NCBI GenBank assembly: GCA_021158185.1
Contig: JAGGVC010000034.1
Location: 1 to 58,680, forward strand
DNA: 58,680 nucleotides
Origin: a bacterium
GTDB lineage: Bacteria; 4484-113; JAGGVC01
Direction: 5' to 3'
The position numbers and the translations under genes are program-made. This document shows, piece after piece, positions 56,607 to 58,680 of the stretch. The notes beneath the pieces are model-generated. The model did no database searches. It saw only the letters and a list, made by a program, of their open reading frames with translations, and had not been told where the DNA came from. Numbering within the stretch: the first letter of the stretch is position 1; each line of letters begins with the position of its first letter.

Positions 56607-58148
56607 TTATGTATCAACCGGCCTGTCGGGTTCGACCTCTTCTTCCTTCGGCGGCGGGAACGGTCTGCCTTCGCGCTTGCAGGTGAGGTATGTGTCGATC
56701 GCGCGCGCGGCGCGCTTTCCATGCCCGACCGCCATAATCACGGTGGATGCGCCGACAGCCACGTCACCGCCCGCGAATATGCCCTCGATGTTCGTCGACA
56801 TCCATTCTTCATCGATGTTCAAAGTCCCCCACTTTGAAACATCGATCCCCTCGATGCTGCGCATAAGCACGGGATTCGGGCGCTGACCGACAGCCACGAC
56901 GACGGTTTCGCAGTCGATAACGAAATCGCTTCCTTCTATCGGAATCGGACGGCGACGTCCCGATGCATCAGGTTCGCCCAGCTCGCACGTCAGGCATTTC
57001 AGCCCCGTCACCCAGTTGTTCTCGTCGTGCAGCACTTCGGTCGGCTGGGTCAGGAAATTGAAAACGACGCCTTCTTCCTCGGCGTGGTGAACTTCCTCGA
57101 TGCGCGCGGGCGCCTCAGCGCGGCTTCTCCGATAGACGATGTAAACCTGCTCCACATCCGGCAGGCGAAGGCTCACCCTGCTTGCGTCCATCGCCGTATT
57201 CCCCGCTCCGACGACGCATACGCGTTTGCCCGCGAAGACCGGCGTTTTGTATTCGGGGAAGTCGTACGCACGCATAAGGATGATGCGCGTCAGGTACTCG
57301 TTCGCGCTGTACACGCCGTTCGCATTCTCGCCCGGAATACGCATGAACGTCGGCAACCCTGCCCCTGTACCCACGAAAAACGCCTTGAAGCCCTGCTCCT
57401 TAAGCTTGTCTATCGTCACCGTTTTCCCAACGACGACGTTCGTCATTATCTTTACGCCGAGCTTCGCCACATAATCCACCTCGGCCTGCACTATCGTCTT
57501 TGGCAGGCGGAATGCAGGGATGCCGTAGACAAGGACGCCGCCGGGCTTGTGGAGCGCTTCAAAGATCGTCACATCGTAGCCGAGCTTCACCAGATCGCCA
57601 GCCGCTGAAATGCCCGCAGGCCCGCTTCCTATGATCGCGACCTTCTCCTTGTCGGCCTTGACGGGGTTCACGTCCTTCATCACTTCTTCGCCGCGCGCGA
57701 GCGCGTACTCGGCGGCGAACTGTTCGAGACGACCGACCGCGACCGGCTCGCCCTTCACGGCCAGGATGCACACTTCCTCGCACTGGCTCTCCTGGGGGCA
57801 TACCCTGCCGCAGACCGCCGGAAGTGCGTTATCTTCCTTCAGTATCTCGTTCGACTTGAGGAAGTCGCCCTCGGCAATCGCGGCGATGAACTCCGGTATT
57901 TTCACCTCTGCGGGGCACTGCTCCACGCACTTGGGCTTCTTGCACTGAATGCAGCGCTCGGCCTCGGCAACCGCCATTTCTTTCGTGTATCCGAGGACAA
58001 CGCTGTCGAAGTTCTTTACGCGATCCTCTGGAGACTGCTCAGGCATCGCGTGGCGCGGCACTTTCGAGCGCTTTTTCTTTTTCGGTTTTTCATCAGCGGG
58101 CGCGGAATCGGTCTCTTGAGCACCGTTTTTCAGCACATCATCGGCCAT
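56607..58148 (-). CDS. GltD-like NADPH-dependent flavoprotein (glutamate synthase small chain/NfnB-type)
   Basis: A 513-aa protein with a Lys/Pro-rich N-terminal 45 residues, then the Fe-S helical domain (CIQCKKPKCVEQCPAEVKIPEFI, then CGRVCPQESQCEEVC). An FAD site (VAIIGSGPAGISAAGDLVKLG) and an NADPH site (RVCVVGAGNTAMDASRVSLR) follow, with FAGGDVAVGASTVIMAVGHGKRAA at the C-terminus. It would pass electrons from NADPH to a partner: glutamate synthase large subunit, or the NfnA/SudB-type ferredoxin-NADP reductase subunit. Neither partner is in the window. GAGGAGG precedes the ATG. Confidence 0.9.
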   Translation of the reverse strand: MADDVLKNGAQETDSAPADEKPKKKKRSKVPRHAMPEQSPEDRVKNFDSVVLGYTKEMAVAEAERCIQCKKPKCVEQCPAEVKIPEFIAAIAEGDFLKSNEILKEDNALPAVCGRVCPQESQCEEVCILAVKGEPVAVGRLEQFAAEYALARGEEVMKDVNPVKADKEKVAIIGSGPAGISAAGDLVKLGYDVTIFEALHKPGGVLVYGIPAFRLPKTIVQAEVDYVAKLGVKIMTNVVVGKTVTIDKLKEQGFKAFFVGTGAGLPTFMRIPGENANGVYSANEYLTRIILMRAYDFPEYKTPVFAGKRVCVVGAGNTAMDASRVSLRLPDVEQVYIVYRRSRAEAPARIEEVHHAEEEGVVFNFLTQPTEVLHDENNWVTGLKCLTCELGEPDASGRRRPIPIEGSDFVIDCETVVVAVGQRPNPVLMRSIEGIDVSKWGTLNIDEEWMSTNIEGIFAGGDVAVGASTVIMAVGHGKRAARAIDTYLTCKREGRPFPPPKEEEVEPDRPVDT

Positions 58149-58491
58149 CTGGCGTCCTCCTCAAAAGTGCGGGAAAGCATCGGCGAGCATCCCGGCCTCG
58201 CACGGCAATCCACAAATGCGAGCAGACAGGGCATCACCTGTAATCTGATACAAATGAGCCTGCCGCACGATGAATGTTAGCCGTGCCCCGCAGAATCGTC
58301 AACGAGGAAGCCGATTTTCACAAAAATACGGCGTTCGGGAAAGCGCGTGGAGTGGCGAAACGCGCGCGCGCTTTGAAGCGGAATCTTCATTGGAACTTCG
58401 ATGGATCGCAAGGCGCGCGGAAAGGTCGACAAGAATCCCGACACAAGGTTCCTGCGAAACGCCCTTTTATCCCTGCACATCCTCATTTACC

Positions 58492-58519
58492 CCTGTACAG
58501 CGCCCAGTCGTGCCCGCGC
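58492..58519. repeat. Dispersed repeat unit, copy 3
   Basis: CCTGTACAGCGCCCAGTCGT, as in copy 2, but the second arm is TGCCCGCGC, so the hairpin is broken. The upstream flank ACGCCCTTTTATCCCTG also matches copy 2, 11.5 kb away. Confidence 0.65.
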
Positions 58520-58557
58520 GCCGTAAACGGCGCTGTCCCTGAAAACCGGGTCAGCCC

Positions 58558-58618
58558 GGCTTCCGTCGTAACAGCCGCAATCGGCCTTGGTTCCGTCGCA
58601 ACAATCGCAATCAGCCTA
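58558..58618. repeat. Tandem repeat, two units of about 31 bases
   Basis: The two units share TTCCGTCG-AACA--CGCAATC-GCCT with a handful of differences. Only two copies are visible and no ORF covers them. Confidence 0.5.
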
Positions 58619-58680
58619 GGGACGCGGGTCGCAGGTGTACGCCGGGATCCAGTAGGTATGATAGCCTGAGCTTTCGTTTA

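Larger units (their letters stand above)
58149..58680. other. Gene-free right end of the window with repeats
   Basis: No credible gene in 530 bases. It should contain the promoter of the GltD-like gene, though I see no strong box. From 58440 on it carries repeat material: copy 3 of the dispersed unit and a tandem pair of about 31 bases beginning GGCTTCCGTCGTAACAGCC (58558-58588) and GGTTCCGTCGCAACAATCG (58589-58618). Confidence 0.5.

Overview
The window is chromosomal DNA from a bacterium I cannot place in a phylum. Its GC content is moderately high and its core genes are widely conserved. Many transcription units appear to start without a Shine-Dalgarno site: a TAnnnT -10 box ends 6 to 8 bases before a GTG or ATG. 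Several lipoproteins carry a cysteine followed by glycines. The glycine decarboxylase is split into two subunits. Together these point to an uncultured lineage, probably not a well-studied proteobacterium or bacillus.

Bases 1 to about 19340 are the right part of a prophage whose left end lies outside the window. It sits at a tRNA-Ser(CGA) gene (19305-19393, minus), beside a large serine recombinase whose stop codon lies inside the tRNA. A divergent immunity region at about 16600-16750 separates a leaderless repressor, a lipoprotein and the recombinase (all plus) from a long leftward lytic operon. That operon starts with a Cro-like gene. Next come two genes holding three Csx16-like domains (a CRISPR-associated family tied to cyclic oligoadenylate signalling), then small genes. 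A recombination and repair block follows: an unknown 435-aa protein, an SbcC-like ATPase, a PolX-like nucleotidyltransferase and a UvrD-like helicase. After it come an HNH nuclease, a membrane-anchored lytic transglycosylase, a lambda-O-like initiator carrying internal iteron-like repeats, a DnaC-like loader, a RuvC-like resolvase, an ArpU/sigma-like late regulator, a ParB-methyltransferase fusion and the terminase subunits. The Csx16 cassette is the strongest candidate for an undescribed system: a phage-borne, multi-domain putative ring nuclease against cyclic-nucleotide defences.

From 19400 on, the sequence is host. miaA is followed by a lipoprotein, rarA, the lysine-pathway set dapB-asd-dapA, plsC, and a locus where a MocR-type regulator lies between two secreted lipoproteins with related C-terminal domains. 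Then come a MoxR ATPase, a divergent MoeA, gcvPA-gcvPB, a glycan-binding-like membrane protein, and the conserved rpsB-tsf-pyrH-frr-uppS-cdsA block. A DUF58-tsaE-tsaB operon follows, then a gene-free 0.8-kb island of palindromic repeats, xseA-xseB, a YfhO-like membrane protein, a DNA polymerase III delta-prime gene, two paralogous HD-GYP genes, a coiled-coil hypothetical and a GltD-like flavoprotein.

All calls rest on reading the sequence and the supplied ORF track. No database search was run.
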